64,000 nt of DNA, taken from contig JAEYOY010000002.1 in NCBI GenBank assembly GCA_023411215.1, forward strand, positions 86,543 to 150,542, read 5' to 3'. A program made the translations under genes and the position numbers. Numbering within the stretch: the first letter of the stretch is position 1; each line of letters opens with the position of its first letter. Positions 26,954-34,977 of the stretch are shown piece after piece. The DNA comes from Bacillota bacterium (lineage in GTDB: Bacteria; Bacillota; Clostridia; Lachnospirales; Lachnospiraceae). The notes beneath the pieces were generated by a model. The model did not search any database. It was not told the origin of the DNA and was given only the letters and a program-made list of their open reading frames with translations.

Positions 26954-28761
26954 GCAAGATATCCTCCTGTGCTTTCCTTCACGTATCCGCCTTTCACTGA
27001 ATCCTCTACGACCTTCAGCGGTATCTGTATTATAATATCTGTACCATTTTCTGTCTCACTGTCTATATCAAATACAATCTGATTATCAAAATGCATCTTT
27101 AATCGCAGATATGCATTCAGCATTCCAGTGCTCTTGGATTCACTTAGCATCTTATGATCAGCATGTGCAATCATGTTGCGAATCTCCTCCAGTCTCCTAT
27201 CCTCAAAACCTTTTCCATTATCCGAAATCTCAATAAATAGATATTCTTCATTTTTCGTAATATTCAGGGAAATAACCCCTTCATTTTCCATAGCCTCAAG
27301 ACCATGTACGAAGGCATTCTCAACAAAGCTGCTAATGGCAAGCTTCGGAATCCGATAGGTTTTGCATTCCGGCATGATATAATGGTAGAATTTTATCTTA
27401 TCTCCATAACGATACTTCTGAATATTTATGTATTTCTCAATAAAATTTATCTCCTCATCAACGGTAATGCAATCATTACCCCAGGTCATACTTTTCCGAA
27501 AGAGAATCGCAAGCTCTCCGATTATATTTGCAGTTTCCTCCTCTTCCTTGATCAGACTTCTCATTCGAATTGTCTCCAAGGTGTTGAATAAGAAATGTGG
27601 ATTGACCTGACTTTGAATTGCCTGCAGCTCTGCTTGTTTCTTCGAAAGCTCCAGCGCCTGCTTCTCTGCATTACCCTTAAATACCACCTCAATCAGTTCC
27701 TTGATACGGATGACCATCATATTGTAGCTTCTGATTACCTTACCAATCTCATCCTCTCCCTCATTGCATTCAATTACCTCAAATTGCTCATTTTCCACCT
27801 TGCCAAGGTATGCAGATACTACAGTCAGGCGGTGTGAGATCGATTTACCAATCATATAGATAAGAAGCGTTGGTATAAAGATATCCAAAATAACTAAGCA
27901 AAGAAGTCCTTTGTTCTGGATCAGTACATCCCATAATGGAGTTTCCTTCGCATAAACAAGTATTTCCCATTCCTGATTACCGCTATCAAAGGATCTGCTG
28001 ATTGCCGGTTTACCATCTCCAATACTATCAGCAGCTTCAAAAACCTTCATTCCACCGGTGTTCGGAAGATTAGAGAATAGAATATAATCACTGTTTCTAA
28101 CATAAATTGTTCCTTCTATTTTCTCATTTAAAACATGCATCAACAGGACATTATAATCAACATCAATCTTTAATAATTTTTCAATCTTCCCGGAACCGAA
28201 GTTATCAAGTCTTCGAATAATGCTGATGGTACGACAGGAACCGCTTCCCGGAATGAACTTCTTCGTCTCGTCGTAATATGCAATCAGAAAGATATCCTTC
28301 CCACTTTTCTCAAATTCCTGATACCACAAGGAATCCTTAACCGATTTTATAGTAGAAATCTTACCTCCGCCAATCATAGTGTCATTATCGGCAAATACCT
28401 CTATCTTATATAATAGTCCAGCATTATAATTATAGCTTAGACTATTATTATCCAACATCTTGTTGTATTCATCATAGTAGTCATTATAGCTGAAATATTG
28501 CTTATTCAAAAACTTATCCAACGAGCTGTCCGTATACATATTATTTGTAAACAGTGTACATGCTTCGATATTTTGTCCTAAGTTATATTCAACACGTTCC
28601 ATGGCATGCCTGAGATCTCTCATCTGACTTTCATTGTAATTTAAGTTAACCGTATGTAGAATGATAGCATCCGTGAGAATAATCGGAAGGAGCACACCAA
28701 AAGTATATAGAAGAAGCAGCTTTCTTCTGATATTTAAATTATTAAAATATATTTTTTTCAT
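26950..28761 (-). CDS. Sensor histidine kinase (YesM-like), second copy
   Basis: This 603-residue membrane kinase has TM1 at about 15-35 (KLLLLYTFGVLLPIILTDAI), an extracellular Cache-like sensor of about 250 residues, TM2 near 290-310, a HAMP region, phosphoacceptor His in QSQVNPHFLFNTLETI and ATP-binding boxes VENAFVHGL and DNGKGFED. I start it at the ATG at 28761, preceded by TTAGG. The frame is open up to 28863, but that part is translated from a repeated non-coding element, which shows it is not part of the protein. Its stop overlaps the regulator start. Confidence 0.92.
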   Translation of the reverse strand: MKKIYFNNLNIRRKLLLLYTFGVLLPIILTDAIILHTVNLNYNESQMRDLRHAMERVEYNLGQNIEACTLFTNNMYTDSSLDKFLNKQYFSYNDYYDEYNKMLDNNSLSYNYNAGLLYKIEVFADNDTMIGGGKISTIKSVKDSLWYQEFEKSGKDIFLIAYYDETKKFIPGSGSCRTISIIRRLDNFGSGKIEKLLKIDVDYNVLLMHVLNEKIEGTIYVRNSDYILFSNLPNTGGMKVFEAADSIGDGKPAISRSFDSGNQEWEILVYAKETPLWDVLIQNKGLLCLVILDIFIPTLLIYMIGKSISHRLTVVSAYLGKVENEQFEVIECNEGEDEIGKVIRSYNMMVIRIKELIEVVFKGNAEKQALELSKKQAELQAIQSQVNPHFLFNTLETIRMRSLIKEEEETANIIGELAILFRKSMTWGNDCITVDEEINFIEKYINIQKYRYGDKIKFYHYIMPECKTYRIPKLAISSFVENAFVHGLEAMENEGVISLNITKNEEYLFIEISDNGKGFEDRRLEEIRNMIAHADHKMLSESKSTGMLNAYLRLKMHFDNQIVFDIDSETENGTDIIIQIPLKVVEDSVKGGYVKESTGGYLA

Positions 28762-28820
28762 AAAATGTGACCTAATCCTCATTTCGCTCACTGACCATTC
28801 TCCCCATAGATTTTTGTTTA

Positions 28821-28973
28821 CAAGGTGTCCGCTCCAATGGGCGGACTTCGCAGTTCTTCTCAAGTATTTTTGCTAATTAAATACTCACTACAAGTACATT
28901 CTTCCTACACCTAGGAAGAACAAGGTGTCCGCTCCAATGGGCGGACTTCGCAGTTCTTCCCAAGTATTTTTGC
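28821..28973 (-). promoter_or_regulatory. Two 53-bp direct repeats with conserved-loop hairpin (F1, F2)
   Basis: Bases 28821-28873 and 28921-28973 are identical except for one base (28860 against 28960), with a period of exactly 100. In gene sense each reads GTCCGC, loop CCATTGGA, GCGGAC, then ACCTTG. The upstream copy is also enclosed by GGAAGAAC/GTTCTTCC. They lie in the presumed leader of the kinase operon. A related hairpin precedes the other sugar-sensor operon (15534-15559). Confidence 0.75.
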
Positions 28974-29195
28974 CTTTTAACATACTTTATTTACATTAAT
29001 CTTACACAATAAACAAAATTATAGCAAGCAAATCATATTGGTGTGTCTCATCCAATTCTGCCACATTTATGTGCCACTTTGTTCACAAAAAGTCTTTATT
29101 CTATCCATATTTATATCATATCTACCATTTATACTATAAGCTAGAAAGTGATAATTTTAAATTTTCACTCTCCTCCTCCCTACTTTATAAATATA

Positions 29196-29271
29196 CAATA
29201 GAAAGCCTGCTAAGTAGGCTTTCTATTGGCATGAACAAAAAAGAAGCCAATAAGAGGCTTCTTTTTTGTTC
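29196..29271. terminator. Double hairpin module with bidirectional terminator
   Basis: CAATAGAAAGCCTGC and complement (29196-29228) is followed by GCAT and a perfect 16-bp stem GAACAAAAAAGAAGCC with complement (29233-29271), whose arms give T-runs on both strands. No gene ends here on the plus strand. The stretch 28974-29195 holds nothing gene-like. Confidence 0.75.
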
Positions 29272-29448
29272 ATAAGCTTGAAAGATGGGTTTACTTTTTC
29301 CGGTTTTCTTTGCTTTTATTTCATACTTTGTTTCACTTATTTAGCTAAATTTTATAAAATCGTCACAATGTGTACACATTTGCCTTATATAATGATATGC
29401 ATAGACAGTGATAAAACACTTTCTACTCCCACCCTATTATACGCTATA

Positions 29449-29504
29449 GTTATACAGCTCCCCTGCTGTATAACAAAAGGGAACCCGCATGGGTTCCCTT
29501 TTTC
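29449..29504 (-). terminator. Tandem hairpins after mazF
   Basis: On the minus strand, AAAGGGAACC and GGTTCCCTTTT (29475-29504) form the terminator right after the mazF stop. A 10-bp stem GTTATACAGC/GCTGTATAAC (29449-29474) follows it. The region 29272-29448 beyond shows no gene. Confidence 0.85.
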
Positions 29505-29505
29505 G

Positions 29506-29862
29506 TTATCTAATATATGTATCTAAAGAAAAACTGATGATTAGCGCTCTATCTATTTTCTTTAATACATCCCTGTCCAGATGACATACCTTTTCTTTCA
29601 ACCTCGATTTATCAATTGTTCGAACCTGTTCCAATAATATAACCGAATCTTTTACAATTCCGTATTTTTCTGCATCAAGCTCCACATGGGTAGGAAGCTT
29701 CGCTTTATTCATTTTTGATGTAATTGCTGCACATATTACGGTAGGGCTATGTTTATTTCCAGTATCATTCTGAATGATAAGAACAGGTCTAACACCGCCT
29801 TGCTCAGATCCTATAACAGGCCGTAAATCAGCGTAAAAAATATCTCCTCGTTTGATGACCAC
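29506..29862 (-). CDS. ndoA: MazF/PemK-type endoribonuclease (EndoA/NdoA)
   Basis: This 118-residue sequence-specific mRNA endonuclease is of the MazF family. Diagnostic segments are IKRGDIFYADLRPVIGSEQGG, VRPVLIIQNDTGN and SPTVICAAITSK; the catalytic Arg and Thr of the family lie in these, and VDSVILLEQVRTIDKSRL follows. I take the GTG at 29862 because GGAG is ten bases upstream and family members begin directly with the IVKRGD-like strand; an upstream GTG at 29871 is too close to that site. It is downstream of alr, as in Bacillus, but the antitoxin gene that normally lies between is absent (see findings). Confidence 0.94.
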   Translation of the reverse strand: MVIKRGDIFYADLRPVIGSEQGGVRPVLIIQNDTGNKHSPTVICAAITSKMNKAKLPTHVELDAEKYGIVKDSVILLEQVRTIDKSRLKEKVCHLDRDVLKKIDRALIISFSLDTYIR

Positions 29863-30030
29863 TTTATTCACACTCCAAAATTAGGGTAATTAATATGCCC
29901 GATGTCAAGTTTGTGTATATTTCACACAAGCACAAGCTTTTAAGTACGAATTATGTAACACTAATTCATACCGTTATTATTGCCACTTTTTTCGTGAGTA
30001 TTCCATAAAGTGTAAATGTTTTTATATCAA

Positions 30031-31176
30031 TCAAGCATTCCCGCAATATACTCTGGGTATACGCTTGCCAATCGTACATACCAGCTCATAAGAAAAGGAA
30101 TGAGACCCCTCAGCGAGTTCTTCTACAGATATGTAAGCATCTCCATCCCACCCTAGCAGCGTTACCATATCTCCCTGTTGCACATCTTTAATATCGGTAA
30201 CATCCACCATGAACTGATCCATACAGATTCGCCCCAGAATAGGAGCATATTGCCCATGAATAATGACCCTTCCATGATTAGAAAGATTACGGGAATAACC
30301 ATCTGCGTAGCCCACTGGAATGGTAGCAACTTTGGTTTTCCTATCAGTGACAAAGGTTGCTCCATAGCTGATTCCTACTCCCGGTTCCACATCCTTAACA
30401 TAGATAACATGGGTCTTCAACTCCATAGCAGGAATTAATCGAATATCATCCTTGTGCACCATATCGGAGGGATAGATTCCGTAGGTTGCAATTCCGCAAC
30501 GTACCATATTAAAACAAGCATTGGGAAACTCGATAATGCCTGCACTGTTTGACATATGCTTTACAGGGATATGGATTCCCTCCTGCTCCAGCATGGTGAT
30601 AAATGTTAAAAATCGTTGCAGCTGCTTCTGTGAGTCGGTCTTGTCTGTTTCATCCGCTCTTGCAAAATGGGAAAACAGCCCTTCTATCTCTATATTGTCA
30701 AGAGCAGCAATACGCTTAATCTCATCAATACTTTCTTGGGTGTCATAATAGCCTATCCTCGTCATTCCGGTATCTATCTTAATATGGATCTTTGCGATCT
30801 TGCCTTGACGAATCGCTTCCTCAGATAAGGCCTTTGCCATATCATATTGAAAAACAGTCTGCGCTACCTCGTACGATACAACCAGATCATACTGCTCCAT
30901 CGACGTATAACCCAGTATCAGTATTGGTTTATTAATTCCCGCTTCCCGAAGCTCCACTGCTTCTTCGACGATTGCTACCCCGTAGCAATCAATCTTACCG
31001 CTGTCTCCGATTGCCTTCGCCAAAGGAACAGCCCCATGGCCATATGCATCCGCTTTGACGATCACCATCATCTTTGTGTCATCCTTCAATTTCTTTCTTA
31101 TCTCAAGTAGATTGTGCTTAATCGCATCTAGGTTTACATTTGCCTGAACTCTATAGTAAGTATCTTTATCCTTCAT
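30031..31176 (-). CDS. alr: Alanine racemase
   Basis: This PLP enzyme makes D-alanine for peptidoglycan. About 381 residues match the family. The PLP lysine is in MMVIVKADAYGHGAVPLAK, the second-base Tyr region is VGISYGATFVTDRKTKVATIPVGYADGYSR, and KIHIKIDTGMTRIG and GRICMDQFMVDVTD are conserved. The ATG at 31176 has GAGG at eight bases; upstream ATGs at 31194 and 31209 would overlap the nnr gene by 8-23 bases and are possible alternatives. It follows nnr directly and precedes mazF in what looks like one transcription unit with acpS. Confidence 0.96.
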   Translation of the reverse strand: MKDKDTYYRVQANVNLDAIKHNLLEIRKKLKDDTKMMVIVKADAYGHGAVPLAKAIGDSGKIDCYGVAIVEEAVELREAGINKPILILGYTSMEQYDLVVSYEVAQTVFQYDMAKALSEEAIRQGKIAKIHIKIDTGMTRIGYYDTQESIDEIKRIAALDNIEIEGLFSHFARADETDKTDSQKQLQRFLTFITMLEQEGIHIPVKHMSNSAGIIEFPNACFNMVRCGIATYGIYPSDMVHKDDIRLIPAMELKTHVIYVKDVEPGVGISYGATFVTDRKTKVATIPVGYADGYSRNLSNHGRVIIHGQYAPILGRICMDQFMVDVTDIKDVQQGDMVTLLGWDGDAYISVEELAEGSHSFSYELVCTIGKRIPRVYCGNA

Positions 31177-31186
31177 ACTATATTCC

Positions 31187-32773
31187 TCACTCATCTTCCC
31201 TTTTGTCATTCCTTACTATCATGTGTTCATAATCAGTAAGTACCTTTTCAATAAAACCTATAATATCACTTGCCATCATGGAATAGCTTCCCTTTTCACT
31301 AGCAGCCGCATCTCCTGCCAAACCGTGAATATATACAGCCAGGCAAGTAGCTTCATAAGGCTCCATCCCCTGAGCAACCATAGCTGCAATGATCCCGGTT
31401 AGAACATCACCGCTGCCACCGGTAGCCATACCATGATTACCAGATATATTAACATAATATCTGCTGTCCTTTGTCACGATTGTTCTGGCATCCTTAACTG
31501 CATATATCAACTTATTATTATAAGAACATAGACGAGCAGTGTCAATCAGATTATTTGTAATATCAGATACAGGAAGACCGATTAATCTGGATAATTCCAT
31601 TAGATGAGGCGTTAGAATTGTGCCAACTGGTAACAATTCACTCAGCTTGCTAAGTCGTTGCTCCAACCCATTAGAAGCTTCCGATCCATGTTCCTCCAAC
31701 CTCATTGATAATAATGTAATCGCATCCGCATCTATAATAACAGGTACCTTCGCCTTCCTGATTACCGTCTCTACCAGCTCCTCTGAAGTCTTAGATAGAC
31801 TTAAACCGGGTCCCACGACAATAACCGACGCCCAAGCAATATCCGCTAGTAACAGTTGCTGCCTCCGGTCATCATTTATGTCCTTGTCATCATATGCCGC
31901 ATACAACGCTTCCGGAAGCTGCGTTTGAAGTATAATTCGATTACACTCAGATGTAAGCACCTTAACAAGACCCGCACCACTACGATATGCCGCATGTGCG
32001 CTTAAGCATGCCGCACCTGCCATACCCTTGCTGCCTGCGACAATTAATACCTTACCATAGGTTCCCTTGTGACTATAGTTCCTTCGCCTCGGAAGAAGCT
32101 TCAGATCTTCCTTTTGATAATAGAAGGTATCCGGTCGTGCTTTCACCGTAGCTTCCATGGGAAAGCCAATATCAGCAACGGTAGTTACACCTGCGTACTC
32201 TGTACCGGGATACAACAGGAGACCGATCTTATTATGACCGAAGGTAACCGTTTCATCGGCCTTAACAGCCACATTCAAGACCGCTCCGTTCTCAGCTGAT
32301 ATTCCTGAGGGAAGATCCACAGAATATATGACATTAGGACTCTCATTCATTTTTCTGATTGTCTCTTCAAAGACACCGGTAACCGGCTTTGATAATCCTA
32401 CGCCGAAGATAGCATCAATTATTATATTATATTCAGAGAGCTTGTTTCTGTTTTCTAATGGGATTCCTAAATTCTTTGCCATCTCCAGTTGGGCCTTCAT
32501 CTGCGGTGAGTATTTATTTTCTTCACCTATAACAAGAATTGCAACATGATAGCCCTGTAAAAACAGTATTCTACCTGCTGCAACTCCGTCTCCGCCATTA
32601 TTCCCCGGTCCGCAGACCGCTAAGATCCGGTCATCCTTACCTATTCTTTGCTGCATCACTGACACAAGCATACTTGCAGCACGCTCCATCAGCTCCATTG
32701 CAGGAATTCCAATTGTATTAATCGTAAAGTCATCAATCATTTTCATTCTTTTTGAATCCACTGCATACTTCAT
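31187..32773 (-). CDS. nnr: Bifunctional NAD(P)H-hydrate epimerase / ADP-dependent dehydratase
   Basis: This 528-residue fusion repairs hydrated NADH and NADPH. The N-terminal YjeF_N domain (about 1-215) epimerises R-NAD(P)HX and contains AVCGPGNNGGDGVAAGR and the VDLPSGISAENG loop. The C-terminal ribokinase-like domain (about 225-515) dehydrates the S form using ADP, with KVLIVAGSKGMAGAA, ILTPHLMELSRL and the GSGDVLTGIIAAM motif carrying the catalytic Asp. GGAGG precedes the ATG. Both halves look complete. The acpS-nnr-alr-mazF order is common in Clostridia. Confidence 0.96.
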   Translation of the reverse strand: MKYAVDSKRMKMIDDFTINTIGIPAMELMERAASMLVSVMQQRIGKDDRILAVCGPGNNGGDGVAAGRILFLQGYHVAILVIGEENKYSPQMKAQLEMAKNLGIPLENRNKLSEYNIIIDAIFGVGLSKPVTGVFEETIRKMNESPNVIYSVDLPSGISAENGAVLNVAVKADETVTFGHNKIGLLLYPGTEYAGVTTVADIGFPMEATVKARPDTFYYQKEDLKLLPRRRNYSHKGTYGKVLIVAGSKGMAGAACLSAHAAYRSGAGLVKVLTSECNRIILQTQLPEALYAAYDDKDINDDRRQQLLLADIAWASVIVVGPGLSLSKTSEELVETVIRKAKVPVIIDADAITLLSMRLEEHGSEASNGLEQRLSKLSELLPVGTILTPHLMELSRLIGLPVSDITNNLIDTARLCSYNNKLIYAVKDARTIVTKDSRYYVNISGNHGMATGGSGDVLTGIIAAMVAQGMEPYEATCLAVYIHGLAGDAAASEKGSYSMMASDIIGFIEKVLTDYEHMIVRNDKREDE

Positions 32774-32808
32774 AGCATACTCCTCCTATGCTCATTTCGG
32801 GGTTCTTC

Positions 32809-33192
32809 TTAGTGTGAAGATGCTTTATCTTCACACTTTTCACCTACTGCGAACGCTGTTGAATATTCCTTCGTATTAGAGATTGATACATGAATTGAGG
32901 TTATCCCAAGCTTTATTGCTAACTCTTTGGCCCTACCATATAAATTGACGTATGGCCTCCCCTCAGAATTACGTAATACTTCAATATCAATAGGAAAGAA
33001 GGTTTGAAAACCAGTTCCGAAAACCTTTGCAACCGCTTCTTTAACGGCAAAATTATCGGCTGCCTTCTTAATATCCTTTTCGATAAGCTCTATTTCCTGA
33101 TCGGTAAAATATCTTTTTCGAAAGCTTTCCCTGTCACAAGCCTTGGTAACCCGAGCTACCTCAATTAAGTCAACACCTATTCCTGTTATCAT
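32809..33192 (-). CDS. acpS: Holo-[acyl-carrier-protein] synthase
   Basis: AcpS transfers phosphopantetheine from CoA to acyl carrier protein, enabling fatty-acid synthesis. The 127-residue protein carries the Mg-binding GIGVDLIEVARV near the start and the second signature FAVKEAVAKVFGTGF (Glu and Lys catalytic). Trimeric AcpS-type rather than Sfp-type, judged by its size. The ATG at 33192 has GGAGG seven bases upstream; the longer frame adds 18 residues unlike AcpS. It is upstream of nnr by 35 bases. Confidence 0.97.
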   Translation of the reverse strand: MITGIGVDLIEVARVTKACDRESFRKRYFTDQEIELIEKDIKKAADNFAVKEAVAKVFGTGFQTFFPIDIEVLRNSEGRPYVNLYGRAKELAIKLGITSIHVSISNTKEYSTAFAVGEKCEDKASSH

Positions 33193-33322
33193 AGTCAGGC
33201 CTCCAATCCTATTTAATATTAAATATAAGCCTCCCGCCTTACACAAGCCAACTTGACATCAATCGTTCGTTTATGCTGTGTATGAGAGAAGCTCAATTAT
33301 CCTTTTATTTATTGTTCTACAG

Positions 33323-33940
33323 CTATCTTCCATCCTTTTCTCTATCAAAAAGCTCCATGATTTCGGCACCAAGAATATCGTGCATATATGTATAGATCAA
33401 TGAATTCTTTGCTTCCAAATCCTGCTTAATTAGTATTCTATTCTTAAGTTCTTCCCTAATATTCGCAATCCAATCCGTGACCTCTTTGATCTCTTCTATA
33501 TTATCTTCCAGCTGATGATAAAAAACACTGATGCTTTCAGCCAAAAGCTCTTCATTCACTAATTTGATTTGGTACGGTATGTCTGCCAATTCATCCATTG
33601 ACGCTTCAATTTTCTCATTTAATTCATTGACATATTGCTTATTCTTGTCTAATTTCTTCTCTTTCGCTTTACCTATTAAATCCTTACCGATGTCCATATT
33701 ATCGACAATATCCTTAAGCAAACTACTCTTAAGTCGTTTCATGTCCTTAATATCATTAACCAATTTTCCCTGTTTTTTGAGAAGATTATTAACCTTTTGC
33801 TCCAAATCCCTGATAGCGGAGGTCTTTAAATCTTCAGGGAAAATCTCATGCCATCTGGAATCTAGGGTAAGTATAGGTAATTTTTTATCTCTTACCACTT
33901 TGGTAAAATCTATTTTATTCCCTTTTTTTCCCATAATCAT
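33323..33940 (-). CDS. Uncharacterised coiled-coil protein between rex and acpS
   Basis: I do not recognise a named domain in this 205-residue protein. It begins with a conserved-looking stretch (FTKVVRDKKLPILTLDSRWHEIFPE), which is followed by long charged helices with heptad-like Leu/Ile spacing (about 45-130 and 140-190), rich in Lys and Glu. No signal peptide or membrane helix. It sits 21 bases after rex on the same strand, so the two are probably co-transcribed. The start could be the first ATG or the one two codons later. A cytoplasmic structural or division-related role is possible but unsupported. Confidence 0.85.
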   Translation of the reverse strand: MIMGKKGNKIDFTKVVRDKKLPILTLDSRWHEIFPEDLKTSAIRDLEQKVNNLLKKQGKLVNDIKDMKRLKSSLLKDIVDNMDIGKDLIGKAKEKKLDKNKQYVNELNEKIEASMDELADIPYQIKLVNEELLAESISVFYHQLEDNIEEIKEVTDWIANIREELKNRILIKQDLEAKNSLIYTYMHDILGAEIMELFDREKDGR

Positions 33941-33961
33941 ACTCTACCCTTCTTAGTAAGA

Positions 33962-34603
33962 CTATGATTTCATATCTTCTCTACCAGACAAGCGATAGGA
34001 CAGCTTCATCAGACTTTCTGCCAGATGAACATTTTCAACCGTTACATCCTTCGGAAGATTTAAATCAGTCGGCGCAAAATTCCAGATACCCTTGATACCC
34101 CACTTTGCAAGATCAGCAGCGAGTAACGGTGCTTTTGTCTTAGGTACGGTTATGGCAGCTATATCCACTTGATTATTCTTGATATAGGTCTCCAACTCAT
34201 CGGAGGCTCTTACGATATTTCCGCGGATTTGTGTCCCAATCAGCTTTGGACTAACATCAAAAATAGCCTTGACAAAAAAGCCTCTCCGTTCAAAATCCAC
34301 ATAATTAGCCAAGGCCTGTCCCAAATTACCAGCACCAATAATAATGACATTATACTTAGTATCCAACCCTAAAATCTTTCCAATCTCAGAATGCAGATAC
34401 TCAACGTTGTATCCATAGCCCTGTTGACCAAAACCACCAAAATTATTCAGATCCTGTCTGATCTGTGATGCGGTCACCTTCATCTTCTCACTTAATTCCT
34501 TTGAAGAGATACGCACAACATCCTTCTCTAACAGGTCTCCTAAATATCTATAATATCTGGGCAATCTATTTACAACTGCTTTGGAAATTTCTTTTTTATA
34601 CAA
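33962..34603 (-). CDS. rex: Redox-sensing transcriptional repressor Rex
   Basis: Rex senses the NADH/NAD+ ratio and represses fermentation and NADH-reoxidation genes when NAD+ is high. The 213-residue protein has the N-terminal winged helix (VVNRLPRYYRYLGDL, SSKELSEKMKVTASQIRQDLNNFGGFGQQGYGY) and the Rossmann domain with VIIIGAGNLGQAL, followed by the domain-swap C-terminal helix. The start is TTG 34603 with GGAGG at seven bases. A Rex-like half-palindrome is upstream at 34757-34776, suggesting autoregulation. It heads the minus-strand group with the coiled-coil gene. Confidence 0.97.
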   Translation of the reverse strand: MYKKEISKAVVNRLPRYYRYLGDLLEKDVVRISSKELSEKMKVTASQIRQDLNNFGGFGQQGYGYNVEYLHSEIGKILGLDTKYNVIIIGAGNLGQALANYVDFERRGFFVKAIFDVSPKLIGTQIRGNIVRASDELETYIKNNQVDIAAITVPKTKAPLLAADLAKWGIKGIWNFAPTDLNLPKDVTVENVHLAESLMKLSYRLSGREDMKS

Positions 34604-34756
34604 TGGCTCTCCTCCTTCTTATATCTATTTATATAATATAATATAACTACTCTTTGAATAAGTTTGTGCTAATAAACCTTCCCAAAGCGAAATAGTATTC
34701 GCTTAATGTGAAAATTATATTTTATTTTCATACTTATCTTATAATAATTATATTTG

Positions 34757-34776
34757 ATTGTTAAGAATAAGTCAAT
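34757..34776. promoter_or_regulatory. Candidate Rex operator
   Basis: ATTGTTAAGAATAAGTCAAT keeps the left half-site ATTGTTAA of the known Rex consensus and an imperfect right half. It lies between rex and the divergent ABC-F gene. The right half deviates, so this is tentative. Confidence 0.35.
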
Positions 34777-34806
34777 TATATCTGCTCCTTACTTATAAAG
34801 CTGAAC

Positions 34807-34977
34807 TTTACTTGTAAAGTTTGATATGCTAAAATATACAGCAGCATAAAGGTTTTTCAAAGCGAAAAACCATGGAAAGCGTGAAAGAACTCCGACGTGA
34901 ATTCCAGTAGAGCTTCATGTTAGACTTCTTTCGGATACTAAATGAGATGGTGCAGAGCGCCATCATGGAGGTAAAGA
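34807..34977 (+). promoter_or_regulatory. Promoter and structured leader of the ABC-F gene
   Basis: TTTACT (34807-34812) and TAAAAT (34830-34835) are 17 bases apart. The leader of about 135 bases folds GGTTTTTC/GAAAAACC (34851-34872) and GATGG/CCATC (about 34946-34965). It contains two short frames, 12 codons at 34872-34910 and 25 codons at 34917-34994; the second overlaps the ABC-F start in another frame. ABC-F genes are often controlled by leader attenuation. The first frame lacks a clear ribosome site. Confidence 0.5.

Noticed and set aside
28762..28863. N-terminal extension of the second kinase
   Set aside because: The translated part is the non-coding 53-bp repeat, and the start at 28761 fits the kinase family and ribosome spacing better.
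29069..29275. 68-codon plus-strand frame upstream of the mazF terminator region
   Set aside because: No ribosome site, Leu/Tyr/Ser-rich composition from AT-rich DNA, and it ends inside the terminator hairpin.
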